DNA from: Phocaeicola coprophilus DSM 18228 = JCM 13818
Lineage (GTDB): Bacteria > Bacteroidota > Bacteroidia > Bacteroidales > Bacteroidaceae
Length of the DNA stretch: 54,400 nucleotides
Assembly (NCBI RefSeq): GCF_000157915.1
Contig: NZ_EQ973632.1
Coordinates: 201,280-255,679, forward strand
Reading direction: 5' to 3'
A model generated the notes under the pieces. That model made no database searches, was not told where the DNA came from, and was given only the letters and a program-made list of their open reading frames with translations. The translations under genes and the position numbers were made by a program. This document shows, one piece after another, positions 33,437 to 41,707 of the stretch (within the stretch, counting starts at the first letter, position 1; every line of letters starts with the position of its first letter).

Positions 33437-33826
33437 GTTTTCCATATCTTTCAGATGGATCTCAAGTGCCTTGACGGAAATATGGATTTCCCAGATGGAT
33501 ATTCCCAAGGAAGCGATGAGCAGCAGGAGAGCCAGTCCGAAGATATATGCTGAGAGGTCGTGCAGACCGATGTAGATCAGAAACATGGCGACAACGCAGA
33601 AAAACAGACTTGAGATACCCAGTACCTGCATGCTGCGTGTCAGATAAAGGCGTTTGCGCAGGTTGTCAATCTGAGCCGCTGTGATCTCAGAATGATTTTG
33701 AAGATATTGTTCTTTCAGGGTACGCACCAGCTGGGCATATGAAAGAAACCGGTTGGTATAGGCCAGCAGGATCAGAGATACGGCTGAGAAAAGCAGGGTA
33801 GGCGTCGTAAGATTCAGTTCGTCCAT
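33431..33826 (-). CDS. DUF2721 family membrane protein
   Basis: 131 aa. Three hydrophobic segments: about residues 8-24 (LLFSAVSLILLAYTNRF), 70-92 (VLGISSLFFCVVAMFLIYIGL) and 96-115. A polar helical loop of about 40 residues with LRKRLYLTR lies between the first and second. This matches DUF2721, a small inner-membrane family without known function. It is convergent with the Sel1 gene and divergent from tilS. The promoter -7 element TATCTTTG (plus CAAAGATA at 33852-33859) lies 26 nt upstream. Confidence 0.8.
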   Translation of the reverse strand: MDELNLTTPTLLFSAVSLILLAYTNRFLSYAQLVRTLKEQYLQNHSEITAAQIDNLRKRLYLTRSMQVLGISSLFFCVVAMFLIYIGLHDLSAYIFGLALLLLIASLGISIWEIHISVKALEIHLKDMENK

Positions 33827-33851
33827 TATTCATCAGTTTAGAATTTGCAGA

Positions 33852-33859
33852 CAAAGATA
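33852..33859 (-). promoter_or_regulatory. -7 element for DUF2721 gene
   Basis: Minus-strand TATCTTTG, a match to TAnnTTTG, 26 nt before the gene start. No -33 TTTG is evident. Confidence 0.5.
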
Positions 33860-33902
33860 CACAGATTCGTCCGTACCTTTCGTATTATTCCGGGAAAAAG
33901 TA

Positions 33903-33910
33903 TAAGTTTG
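33903..33910 (+). promoter_or_regulatory. -7 element overlapping the tilS start region
   Basis: TAAGTTTG matches TAnnTTTG but lies only 4 nt before the tilS ATG at 33915. If used, the message would be leaderless or nearly so. Confidence 0.4.
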
Positions 33911-33914
33911 CATC

Positions 33915-35228
33915 ATGTTTAGACAAGAAGTTTTCCGATGGATTGAAGAACGGCACTTATTGCTTTCGGGCGAGAGAGTGCTGGTGGCACTGAGCGGGGG
34001 AGCTGACTCGGTGGCTTTGTTGTGTGTGTTGCAGGAGCTGGGGTATAGGCTGGAGGCTGCCCATTGCAATTTTCATTTGCGGGGAGAAGAGTCCGACCGT
34101 GACGAACGGTTTGTCCGTCAATTATGCGAGAGAAGGCAGATACCTCTTCATGTGATTCATTTCTCTACCGGAGCATATGCTGCTTCCCGGAAGATTTCCA
34201 TCGAAATGGCAGCTCGGGAACTCCGTTACCGCTGGTTTGAAGAGTTGCGGGATCAGGGCGGTTTCCGTGTGGTAGCCGTAGCACATCATCGGGATGACAG
34301 TGTGGAAACGCTGTTGCTGAACTTGACCCGCGGCACGGGAATCAACGGGCTTCGGGGAATCAGACCGGTCAATGGAACGGTTGTCCGGCCTTTGCTGGGG
34401 GTAAGTCGGGAAGCCATTCTGACTTATCTGGATCGGCTGGGACAGCCTTATGTAACGGACAGTACCAATCTGGAAGATGCTTATGCACGCAATAAAATCC
34501 GTCTGAATGTGCTTCCGGCTTTGCGTGAAATCAACCCTTCGGTTGCTGAATCGATCGCCGAAACGGCTTCCCGTCTGGATGATGTGGCAGAGATTTACCG
34601 GCATGCCATGCAGGAAGCCTGTTGTCGGGTTTGTCCGGACGGAAAACGGATCTCCATTCCGGCTCTGCTGAAGGAAGTGGCGCCCCAGGCGGTTTTGTTC
34701 GAGCTGTTGCACGGGAAAGGATTCAATGCATCCCAGATCAGGGATATCCTGCGTAGCCTTTCCGGTGAATCCGGACGTTTGTTTCAGGGGGCAGGATGGA
34801 CTTTGTTGCGCGACCGTAAATATCTGTTTCTCCGGTCAGATGCGGAGAAAAGTATCTTGTCTGTCCTTCAGGAACGGATCGTTCCGGTAGAAGATCTTCC
34901 CGTGTTGCCGCGCGAGAAGGAAGTGGCGTGTCTGGATGCCGACCGGATTACGTGGCCGCTGGAACTGAGAGTGTGGAGTTCCGGAGACCGTTTCATTCCG
35001 TTGGGCATGCAGAATTATAAGAAAGTGCGCGACTATCTGCGTGACCGGAAAATGTCTCTTTTTGAGAAAGAAAAGCAACAGGTGGTGGTTTCAGGCGGGG
35101 AGATTGTCTGGCTGGTCAATGAACGCATCGACCAGCGTTTCCGGGTAACCGGGCAAACGCGCCGGGTGCTGTTGCTTCAGGTTCGTGAGGAACGCTCTGA
35201 AGAAACATCTAACGATTTGATTCCTTAA
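33915..35228 (+). CDS. tilS: tRNA(Ile)-lysidine synthetase
   Basis: 437 aa, the normal length for TilS. The enzyme attaches lysine to C34 of the CAU-anticodon tRNA-Ile using ATP, making it read AUA. The N-terminal PP-loop reads LVALSGGADSVALLCVL near residue 25. It is followed by HCNFHLRGEESDRDERFV and HHRDDSVETLLLNLTRGTGINGLRGI, both typical. The middle TilS domain and C-terminal domain (ELRVWSSGDRFIPLGM, KKVRDYLRDRKM) complete the family layout. An essential gene, so the reading frame is expected to be intact, and it is. Confidence 0.95.
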   Translation: MFRQEVFRWIEERHLLLSGERVLVALSGGADSVALLCVLQELGYRLEAAHCNFHLRGEESDRDERFVRQLCERRQIPLHVIHFSTGAYAASRKISIEMAARELRYRWFEELRDQGGFRVVAVAHHRDDSVETLLLNLTRGTGINGLRGIRPVNGTVVRPLLGVSREAILTYLDRLGQPYVTDSTNLEDAYARNKIRLNVLPALREINPSVAESIAETASRLDDVAEIYRHAMQEACCRVCPDGKRISIPALLKEVAPQAVLFELLHGKGFNASQIRDILRSLSGESGRLFQGAGWTLLRDRKYLFLRSDAEKSILSVLQERIVPVEDLPVLPREKEVACLDADRITWPLELRVWSSGDRFIPLGMQNYKKVRDYLRDRKMSLFEKEKQQVVVSGGEIVWLVNERIDQRFRVTGQTRRVLLLQVREERSEETSNDLIP

Positions 35229-35312
35229 ATTTTAGTACGGATGTATAATCTCTTAGGATTCAGTCGGGAAAAACTGCCTTTTTGTGTTAAAAGATATTAA
35301 GAAGAACAGCCG

Positions 35313-35346
35313 TTTGTATCAGATTAGCGGATTTGTATTACATTTG
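35313..35346 (+). promoter_or_regulatory. Promoter for the histone H1-like gene
   Basis: TTTG (35313-35316), 22-bp spacer and TACATTTG (35339-35346), 29 nt upstream of the ATG at 35376. Confidence 0.6.
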
Positions 35347-35375
35347 GGCATGTTTAATATATTAACATCTGAATT

Positions 35376-35552
35376 ATGAACGAATTAATTGCTAAAATTA
35401 AAGAACTGAGCAATAGCTTGCTGGAAGATGCAGCTTTGCAGGCAGAAAAAGGAAACAAGGCAGCTGGAACACGTGCACGTAAGGCTTCTTTGGAACTGGA
35501 AAAAGTGTTGAAAGAATTTAGAAAAGTTTCTTTGGAAGAATCAAAAAAATAA
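35376..35552 (+). CDS. Histone H1-like DNA-binding protein (Hc1 family)
   Basis: 58 aa, start MNELIAKIKELSNSLLEDAA, stop TAA at 35550-35552. It is Lys/Glu/Ala-rich and entirely helical in appearance. The motif KGNKAAGTRARKASLELEKV matches the small H1-like (Hc1) proteins common in Bacteroidota, where RARK.SL.LEK is the recognisable core. These proteins are thought to bind DNA non-specifically and help compact the nucleoid. It has its own -33/-7 promoter and a strong terminator, which supports a real and possibly highly expressed gene despite its short length. Confidence 0.88.
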   Translation: MNELIAKIKELSNSLLEDAALQAEKGNKAAGTRARKASLELEKVLKEFRKVSLEESKK

Positions 35553-35578
35553 GACTTTGTCCAACGCTTTAAAGTGAG

Positions 35579-35623
35579 GACTGCATCGTTTCCGGTATCA
35601 TACCGGTTGTGATGCAGTCTTTA
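35579..35623 (+). terminator. Terminator of the histone H1-like gene
   Basis: Outer stem GACTGCATC (35579-35587) with GATGCAGTC (35611-35619); inner stem CCGGTA (35592-35597) with TACCGG (35601-35606). TCTTTATTA follows. Confidence 0.85.
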
Positions 35624-35662
35624 TTATATGTATATGCCGGCATTGTTTTTCTGAATATGGGA

Positions 35663-38600
35663 ATGAACAGAAAGGTTTTCTTCGGATATGTAAGCGGAGT
35701 AGTCCTCGGAATAGGACTGCTTCTGTCCTCGTGCGGCAAAGCCGGCGGCCGTGAGAATCATTCGGCAGAGGCCGATTCACTGAACACGCTTTCCTATGAA
35801 CTAAGGTATAAAGATCTGACCGCTTCTGCCCGGGCGGCAGGAAAAGCCTATTCCTTTGCCGAAGGACATCCCGCCCAACGTGCAGAAGCCTTGAACAATA
35901 TGGCTTTCTGTGCCTTTATGCGGATGGACTTTGAACAGGCTTCGCGATTATATCGCAGGGCGGAAGTGGCAAGCGAGAATGAAGTGGAGGCTTTGATTGC
36001 TGATGTGGGCATGATGAGAGTCTGCCAGCGTACTTCCCTGAACAAGGAATTTTATGATTATCGCAACAATGCTCTGCGAAGGATCAGGCGGATCCGGGAA
36101 TACGATGAGGCACTGGCGGATGAGCGGCTGAACCGCCGGTTCAATTATGCACTTTCGGAATTTTATATCGTTTCAGGAGTGTATTATTATTACCTCCAGC
36201 AGGATGAGGCGGCACTTCGTTCCATTCAGGCCATTTCGGAAGAATCGTTGAAGGCTGATACCTCCCAATGGTTGTATTATGTGTATATGCGCGGTTCAGG
36301 GGGAATGTATGAGGCACCGACTCCCGATGAAGTGACTTTGGGTGAATTTGAATGTCTGGTACAGTGCTTGCAGGTCAGCCGGATGAAAGACTATATTTAT
36401 TTCGAGGCAAATTCGCTTCAGGCCATGGCTGAATTGCTTTGCATGAGGAGGAACCGTACTTTATTGGAGGCCAAAAGTCCCGGTCTGTTGAGGCTGGTCA
36501 ATGAGGATGACCTGCCTGTGGACAGCCTTCCGTTGCGCTATGCGGAGGAGGCTTTGCGCCTTTTCAAGCAATATGGTGACTGGTATCAGATTTCGGGAGC
36601 GTACCGGACGCTGGCCACCTGCTATAACTTTGCCGGAATGCCGGACAAGGCTTTGCCGATGCTGGCGGAAGCTCTGGAGTTCGTCAACCGGCATCATGAA
36701 AAATATTATCATTGTGCCGATACGACGGACCGTCTGCACACCTATGTGCCTTTTTCTTCGGAATGCATCGAACTGAAATGGATCAATGATGAAGGTATCA
36801 AGACGGTACCGGAATGGATTGCCCGGCTGAGGGAGCAGTTAAGCCGGACGTATGCGGCCATGGACCGCAAACCGGAATCGGACTATAACCGGAACATTTA
36901 TCTGGACATATTGGATTATGCGCGTCAGGACAAGGAACTGGAGAGCCGGTATGCCGTTCTGGAACGTGAATCGAAGCAATTGAATGTACTTCTGGCCCTG
37001 GTGGTTGCCGGTTTGTTGCTCCTCGTTGTCTGTTTTATTTTCCTGAACCGCCGGTGGCGTAAACGGAATACGGCTTATCTGTCTGAATTGCGTATGGTAC
37101 TGGATCTTTGTCACCGGATTACCGGTGGTGTTCCGGTGAAGGCACAGGGAATCGGAGAAGTGACGGAGGTGCTCCGGCAGATACTGAAAGAGGGACTGTC
37201 CGGCATCTTTCCTGTGGATGAGGTTTCCATTCTGTTGAATCAGAAGGAAGAAGACGAGGATGAGGAAATGTTCAAAGAAGAGTCTTCCGGAGATGTGACG
37301 GAAGCTTCCGGAGAAAACAAGATCATGCTGGATTTTGATCTGGTTCCGCTCGGAAAGAATGAGTCGGTCGGCAAGCTCTTGCTGGTACTTCCCCAGAAGC
37401 TCCGTAAGGAAGAGCAGGCACTGGTCCGTCTGCTTTTGCCTTATCTCGGCTGGACACTGGAAAACGGACTGAATCTGGTTTCGCTGGAAGACGAGCGCAG
37501 GCGGTTGGACAAGGAACGGTATATTCACGAGCAGCATCTGGTGGAGAACAAGCGGAGAAATGAACTCAAGAAGGCCTGTCTGTCGATCGTGACGGGGATC
37601 TTGCCGTACATTGACCGGGTATCCAATGAGGTGCATAAGTTGCAATCGGCTTCCTATACCCGTGAGGAAGAAGTGAAGCGGGGAAAATTCCGTTACATTG
37701 ACGAACTGATTGTCCGTATCAATGAATATAATGAGATTCTTGCCCGCTGGATCAAGATGCGTCAGGGAGCTCTGAGTCTGAATATAGAGAATTTTGCCTT
37801 GAATGAGCTGTTCCTCATGATCAGCAAAGGCCGCCGTACGTTTGAAATGAAACGTCAGGAACTGATCGTGCACGAAACCGGTGCCGTGGTGAAGGCGGAT
37901 AAGGCACTGACGCTCTTCATGGTCAATACCTTGACCGAAAATGCCCGTAAATATACGCAGGAAGGAGGGCGCATTGAGGTGTCGGCAACGGAAACGGACA
38001 CGTATGTGGAGATCTCCGTGACGGATAACGGTCCGGGACTTTCGAAGGAAGATGTCAGTCTGATTCAGGATGAAAAAGTCTACGATTCCGGACAGATCGG
38101 TCTGGCTACGGCCGCTGATGCCGGAGAACTCAAGAAACAGAAAGGACACGGCTTCGGCCTGATGAATTGCCGGGGAATCATTGAGAAATACCGGAAGACG
38201 AGTCCGGTGTTCGAAGTCTGTCTTTTCCGGGTGGAAAGTTCTCCTGGCAAGGGAAGCCGCTTTTATTTCCGGTTACCCCGGGGTGTCAGAAGAATGCTGG
38301 GAATGTGTTTGCTGGTTCTCATGCCTTTCCTGGGAGGAGGATGTATGCATTCCGCTCCGGTGGATGAAAGACAAGCTGTTCCGGACAGTATTGCCGGATA
38401 TGACAGCCTGTTGCGGGTAGCCAATGACTATGCGAATATGGTTTATGAATGCAATGTCCGGGGAGCCTATTGGGAGGCACTTTCTCTGGCGGACAGTGCC
38501 TTGCATTATATGAATCTTCATTATCGGACCTATTCCGGAAAGAAGGTTCCTCTGCTCCGTCTCTATACTTCCGAGGGAGGAGATGAACGCGACTGGCTGG

Positions 38601-40120
38601 CCGGACGTTTCGATACGGACTACTTTATTTTGCTGGACGTGCGCAATGAAGCGGCCGTAGCATCCCTGGCCGTCAAGGATTTCCATTGTTACCGGTATAA
38701 CAATACGATTTATACGGCTCTGTACAAGCAGCTCACCAAGGATACTTCTCTCGAGCAATATTGTATTCAGATGCAGCAATCGGCCGGTAACAAATGGATT
38801 GCACTGACCTTGTTCATCCTGCTGGTGGCAGGATGCGGAGTGGTTTACTATGTGCTTTATTTCCGGAGACGTTTGCATTACCGCTACAAGATGGAACAGG
38901 TCTTTACGGTGAACGAGGCAATATTTGCCCGGTCGGTCATTCACTCCGAGGCGTTGGATGAGATTCCCCAGCGGCTGGTGGATGGAGTCTTCAACGAAAT
39001 CTGTGAACTGGTTCCCGTGGAGGGGCTGGCTCTGGCGGTATATGATGAGGAATCGCATATCCTGAACTATGCCTTCTACCGGGGCGAGGGCGATGAGGTG
39101 GTCCGGGAACGTATGGCACGCTGTTTTGAAAAGCAGGTGCAGATGTGGAACGACGTGACGGGATGGACCTTGCTTCCTTTGTGGGTAGAGATTGGCGGAG
39201 AACGGCATTGCATGGGTGTGCTGGCTCTGAAAATGATCCGTTGCGATAACCGGGAAGAAGATCCGTTGCTGGTGGAACTGGTAGCCGGATATCTGGCGGT
39301 GGCCTTGCATACGACGGTGGTACAGGTCGGCCGGAAGTATCATGATATAGAACTGGCTCAGGATGAATCCAACCGGGTTGCGTATGAAGAGAATATGCTT
39401 CATGTGCAGAATATGGTGCTGGATAATTGCCTTTCTACCATCAAGCATGAGACAATTTATTATCCAAACCGCATCCAGCAGATTGTGAACCGCCTGAACA
39501 CAGATAAGGGTATCACTGAAGCGGAAGAAAGAAAACAGATTACCACCGTGGCAGAACTGGTGGATTATTATAAGGATATATTTACCCTGTTAAGTTCATG
39601 TGCTTCCCGGCAACTGGAAGAAATCACTTTCCGGCGTTCAGAAGTACCGGTGGAACGTCTGGCCGGTTTTACGCGGAAGTATGTGGAAAAGGCCGTACGC
39701 AAGCTGGCCTTCAGGGTGGAACTGGAAGCAGAAGCTGAGCCGGTGTCGGTGACGGGTGATGAAATCCTGCTTCGTTTCCTGCTGGAAAATCTCGTGGATG
39801 AGTCGCTCCGGTATGCTCAGGAGGGAAAGCTGGAACTGAAGATCCGGAAAGAAGGCGAGTTTGTACGTTTCGACTTTATAGACCGTCGGCGCAATTTCAC
39901 TCAGGAAGTGCTGAACGGTTTGTTCTATCCCGATCTGGCACGCATGTGTCCGTCGGCTTCGTCTGAGGTATTGGCCGGCACGGAATATCTGGTATGCAAG
40001 CAAATTATCCGCGATCACGATGAGTTTGCCGGGCGGAGAGGATGCCGTATCAATGCCATGCCGGCTGAAGGCGGAGGCTTTTCGGTCTGGTTCACCTTGC
40101 CCCTGAAACGTACGGAATAG
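35663..40120 (+). CDS. Giant fused two-module sensor histidine kinase (DUF5112/DUF5113-like)
   Basis: 1485 aa from MNRKVFFGYVSG at 35663; this start gives a lipoprotein signal with Cys24 (LLLSSC), unlike the earlier in-frame ATG at 35609. Module 1: helical TPR-like periplasmic sensor (25-438), membrane helix 440-462, GAF-like region, DHp-like helices, then ATPase boxes N760, DNGPG (788-792) and GHGFGL (828-833). Module 2: a second lipobox-like hydrophobic segment (LLVLMPFLGGGC, Cys894), periplasmic region, helix 1045-1067, GAF-like region, DHp with His1262 (CLSTIKHE), and a degenerate ATPase without DxGxG. Gly645 of module 1 occupies the place of His1262. A response regulator gene follows. 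Domain numbers DUF5112/5113 are from memory of Bacteroidales kinases. Confidence 0.85.
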   Translation: MNRKVFFGYVSGVVLGIGLLLSSCGKAGGRENHSAEADSLNTLSYELRYKDLTASARAAGKAYSFAEGHPAQRAEALNNMAFCAFMRMDFEQASRLYRRAEVASENEVEALIADVGMMRVCQRTSLNKEFYDYRNNALRRIRRIREYDEALADERLNRRFNYALSEFYIVSGVYYYYLQQDEAALRSIQAISEESLKADTSQWLYYVYMRGSGGMYEAPTPDEVTLGEFECLVQCLQVSRMKDYIYFEANSLQAMAELLCMRRNRTLLEAKSPGLLRLVNEDDLPVDSLPLRYAEEALRLFKQYGDWYQISGAYRTLATCYNFAGMPDKALPMLAEALEFVNRHHEKYYHCADTTDRLHTYVPFSSECIELKWINDEGIKTVPEWIARLREQLSRTYAAMDRKPESDYNRNIYLDILDYARQDKELESRYAVLERESKQLNVLLALVVAGLLLLVVCFIFLNRRWRKRNTAYLSELRMVLDLCHRITGGVPVKAQGIGEVTEVLRQILKEGLSGIFPVDEVSILLNQKEEDEDEEMFKEESSGDVTEASGENKIMLDFDLVPLGKNESVGKLLLVLPQKLRKEEQALVRLLLPYLGWTLENGLNLVSLEDERRRLDKERYIHEQHLVENKRRNELKKACLSIVTGILPYIDRVSNEVHKLQSASYTREEEVKRGKFRYIDELIVRINEYNEILARWIKMRQGALSLNIENFALNELFLMISKGRRTFEMKRQELIVHETGAVVKADKALTLFMVNTLTENARKYTQEGGRIEVSATETDTYVEISVTDNGPGLSKEDVSLIQDEKVYDSGQIGLATAADAGELKKQKGHGFGLMNCRGIIEKYRKTSPVFEVCLFRVESSPGKGSRFYFRLPRGVRRMLGMCLLVLMPFLGGGCMHSAPVDERQAVPDSIAGYDSLLRVANDYANMVYECNVRGAYWEALSLADSALHYMNLHYRTYSGKKVPLLRLYTSEGGDERDWLAGRFDTDYFILLDVRNEAAVASLAVKDFHCYRYNNTIYTALYKQLTKDTSLEQYCIQMQQSAGNKWIALTLFILLVAGCGVVYYVLYFRRRLHYRYKMEQVFTVNEAIFARSVIHSEALDEIPQRLVDGVFNEICELVPVEGLALAVYDEESHILNYAFYRGEGDEVVRERMARCFEKQVQMWNDVTGWTLLPLWVEIGGERHCMGVLALKMIRCDNREEDPLLVELVAGYLAVALHTTVVQVGRKYHDIELAQDESNRVAYEENMLHVQNMVLDNCLSTIKHETIYYPNRIQQIVNRLNTDKGITEAEERKQITTVAELVDYYKDIFTLLSSCASRQLEEITFRRSEVPVERLAGFTRKYVEKAVRKLAFRVELEAEAEPVSVTGDEILLRFLLENLVDESLRYAQEGKLELKIRKEGEFVRFDFIDRRRNFTQEVLNGLFYPDLARMCPSASSEVLAGTEYLVCKQIIRDHDEFAGRRGCRINAMPAEGGGFSVWFTLPLKRTE

Positions 40121-40215
40121 GAAGGTGGAAAAGGATGAAGAGTGAAAGAACTTAAAACCGGGACTGAAAGAAGATAAAAATGGAGAAGGGGAGAATGTAT
40201 CTTCGGATTATCCGT

Positions 40216-40223
40216 TAACTTTG
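40216..40223 (+). promoter_or_regulatory. -7 element for the LuxR-type regulator gene
   Basis: TAACTTTG matches TAnnTTTG, 29 nt before the ATG at 40253. It suggests the regulator can be transcribed separately from the kinase. Confidence 0.5.
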
Positions 40224-40252
40224 CGGAAGTAAGGAAAAACTTAAAGATAAAA

Positions 40253-40975
40253 ATGGAAAAGTTTAAAGTTATTATTGTGGAAGATGTGAAGCTGGAACTG
40301 AAAGGAACAGAAGAAATCTTCCGTCACGAAATACCCAATGCCGAGGTGATCGGTACGGCCATGACCGAGGCTGAATTCTGGGAGCTGCTTCAGCAACAGA
40401 CTCCTGATCTGGTTCTCTTGGATCTGGGACTGGGCGGATCGACCACCATCGGAGTGGACATCTGTGCCCGCCTGCACCGTGAGCGTCCGGAACTGAAAGT
40501 GCTGATCTTTACCGGCGAAGTGCTTAACGAAAAGTTGTGGGTAGATGCACTGGAGGCCGGAGCCGACGGTATCATCCTGAAGACCGGGGAATTGCTGACT
40601 GCTACGGATGTACAGGCGGTGATGGACGGCAAGAAGCTTGTCTTCAATTATCCGATTCTGGAGAAGATTGTGGAACGTTTCAAACAAAGTGTGCTGGCCG
40701 GTCAGCGCAGACAGGAGACAATTATCAATTATGATATAGACGAATACGACGAACGTCTTCTGCGCCATCTGGCTCTGGGATATACGAAAGAAATGATTAC
40801 CGGACTGAAGGGGATGCCTTTCGGAGTCAAGTCCATCGAAAAGAGACAGAACGATCTGGTCAGCCGTCTGTTCCGTCCGGAAGAGCGGACGGGAGTGAAT
40901 GCCTGCCGGCTGGTAACCCGTGCATTCCAGTTGCGCATCCTGGATATTGATAATCTGGAACCCGATGAAGAGTAG
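40253..40975 (+). CDS. LuxR-type response regulator
   Basis: 240 aa. The receiver domain (residues 1-125) has the acidic pocket VIIVEDVKLE (Glu10, Asp11) and phospho-acceptor Asp57 (LVLLDLGLGG). A linker is followed by a C-terminal helix-turn-helix of the LuxR/NarL kind (LLRHLALGYTKEMITGL..GVKSIEKRQNDLVSRLF). It lies 132 nt after the fused kinase gene and is its probable partner. Its last codons overlap the start of the downstream membrane-protein gene by 11 nt. The region at 40244-40257 repeats a 14-nt segment found at 40171-40184, probably by local duplication. Confidence 0.88.
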   Translation: MEKFKVIIVEDVKLELKGTEEIFRHEIPNAEVIGTAMTEAEFWELLQQQTPDLVLLDLGLGGSTTIGVDICARLHRERPELKVLIFTGEVLNEKLWVDALEAGADGIILKTGELLTATDVQAVMDGKKLVFNYPILEKIVERFKQSVLAGQRRQETIINYDIDEYDERLLRHLALGYTKEMITGLKGMPFGVKSIEKRQNDLVSRLFRPEERTGVNACRLVTRAFQLRILDIDNLEPDEE

Positions 40976-41663
40976 CATCCGTTTCTTTCATCCGGCATCG
41001 GTATTCTTTCTGCTTACGGTGGGAGTTGCTTTCCTCTCGTGGGTAGGAAGCATTTACGGTTGGGAAGACGTGCAGAACTTTCTGAGCGCGGAGGGGCTTC
41101 GCTGGGCACTTCGTTATACGGACGACAATTATCTTTGTGCGCCGATGCTGGCCAGTCTGCTGATCCTTTTTCTGGGACTGGGGTTGTGCATCCATTCCCG
41201 TTTCCCGGAAGCCTGCCTCCGTTTGTTGGGGAAAGGCATCCACCTGTCGCGCAAGGAACGCCGTGCGCTGGGGATGACGGCCGTTTCGCTCGGAGTATAT
41301 GTCCTGCTTCTTGCTTTCCTGGCCTGGGGACCGTGGACACTGGTGAGGAGCATTACAGGCGATTTGTCCGGTTCTCCTCTTTCGGAAGGAATCTGGTGTG
41401 TGACAGCTTTCGGTCTGGTGCTGGCCGGACTGGTTTACGGATCTGCTACGGATTTTTATCGGAACGACCGGGATATCGTCCGCGGCATGTCGTGGTGTTT
41501 TGCCTATTTTGCTCCGGGATTTGTTACCTTATTCTTTGTTGTTCAGTTTTTTGCCGTGCTGGATTATACCGGACTGGCCGCATTTGCCGGCATTTCCGAG
41601 ACGTGGCTTTACTGGACCTACACATTTTGTTGCCTGCTGGCGTTTAGCGTACGGAGAAAATGA
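40965..41663 (+). CDS. Polytopic membrane protein, faint resemblance to AbgT transporters
   Basis: 232 aa from the ATG at 40965, inside the end of the regulator gene (11-nt overlap, ATGAAGAGTAG). Five to six hydrophobic segments are visible, for example VFFLLTVGVAFLSWVGSIYG, LASLLILFLGLGLCIHS, VSLGVYVLLLAFLAW and FVTLFFVVQFFAVLDYTGL. The segment FFHPASVFFLL..FLSWVGSIYG with a later YTDDNY resembles the start of AbgT-family p-aminobenzoyl-glutamate transporters, but the protein is about half their length. The tight coupling to the LuxR-type regulator suggests a shared pathway with the fused kinase. I do not assign a function. Confidence 0.6.
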   Translation: MKSSIRFFHPASVFFLLTVGVAFLSWVGSIYGWEDVQNFLSAEGLRWALRYTDDNYLCAPMLASLLILFLGLGLCIHSRFPEACLRLLGKGIHLSRKERRALGMTAVSLGVYVLLLAFLAWGPWTLVRSITGDLSGSPLSEGIWCVTAFGLVLAGLVYGSATDFYRNDRDIVRGMSWCFAYFAPGFVTLFFVVQFFAVLDYTGLAAFAGISETWLYWTYTFCCLLAFSVRRK

Positions 41664-41664
41664 T

Positions 41665-41672
41665 TATCTTTG
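41665..41672 (+). promoter_or_regulatory. -7 element for the thioredoxin-like lipoprotein
   Basis: TATCTTTG matches TAnnTTTG, 35 nt before the ATG at 41708. A TTTA 18 bp upstream (41643-41646) is a possible -33 element. Confidence 0.55.
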
Positions 41673-41707
41673 CCCGGAAAAATTATTTACCTTATATAAA
41701 AACTGAT

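Noticed and set aside
36839-39448. Two long minus-strand open frames (436 and 391 codons) inside the fused kinase
   Set aside because: Histidine/glutamine/isoleucine-rich translations without domains, lying opposite a clearly coding frame with kinase motifs.
40171-40257. 14-nt direct repeat AAGATAAAAATGGA at 40171 and 40244
   Set aside because: It is short and A-rich, probably chance or a small duplication around the start region; it does not suggest a site or element.
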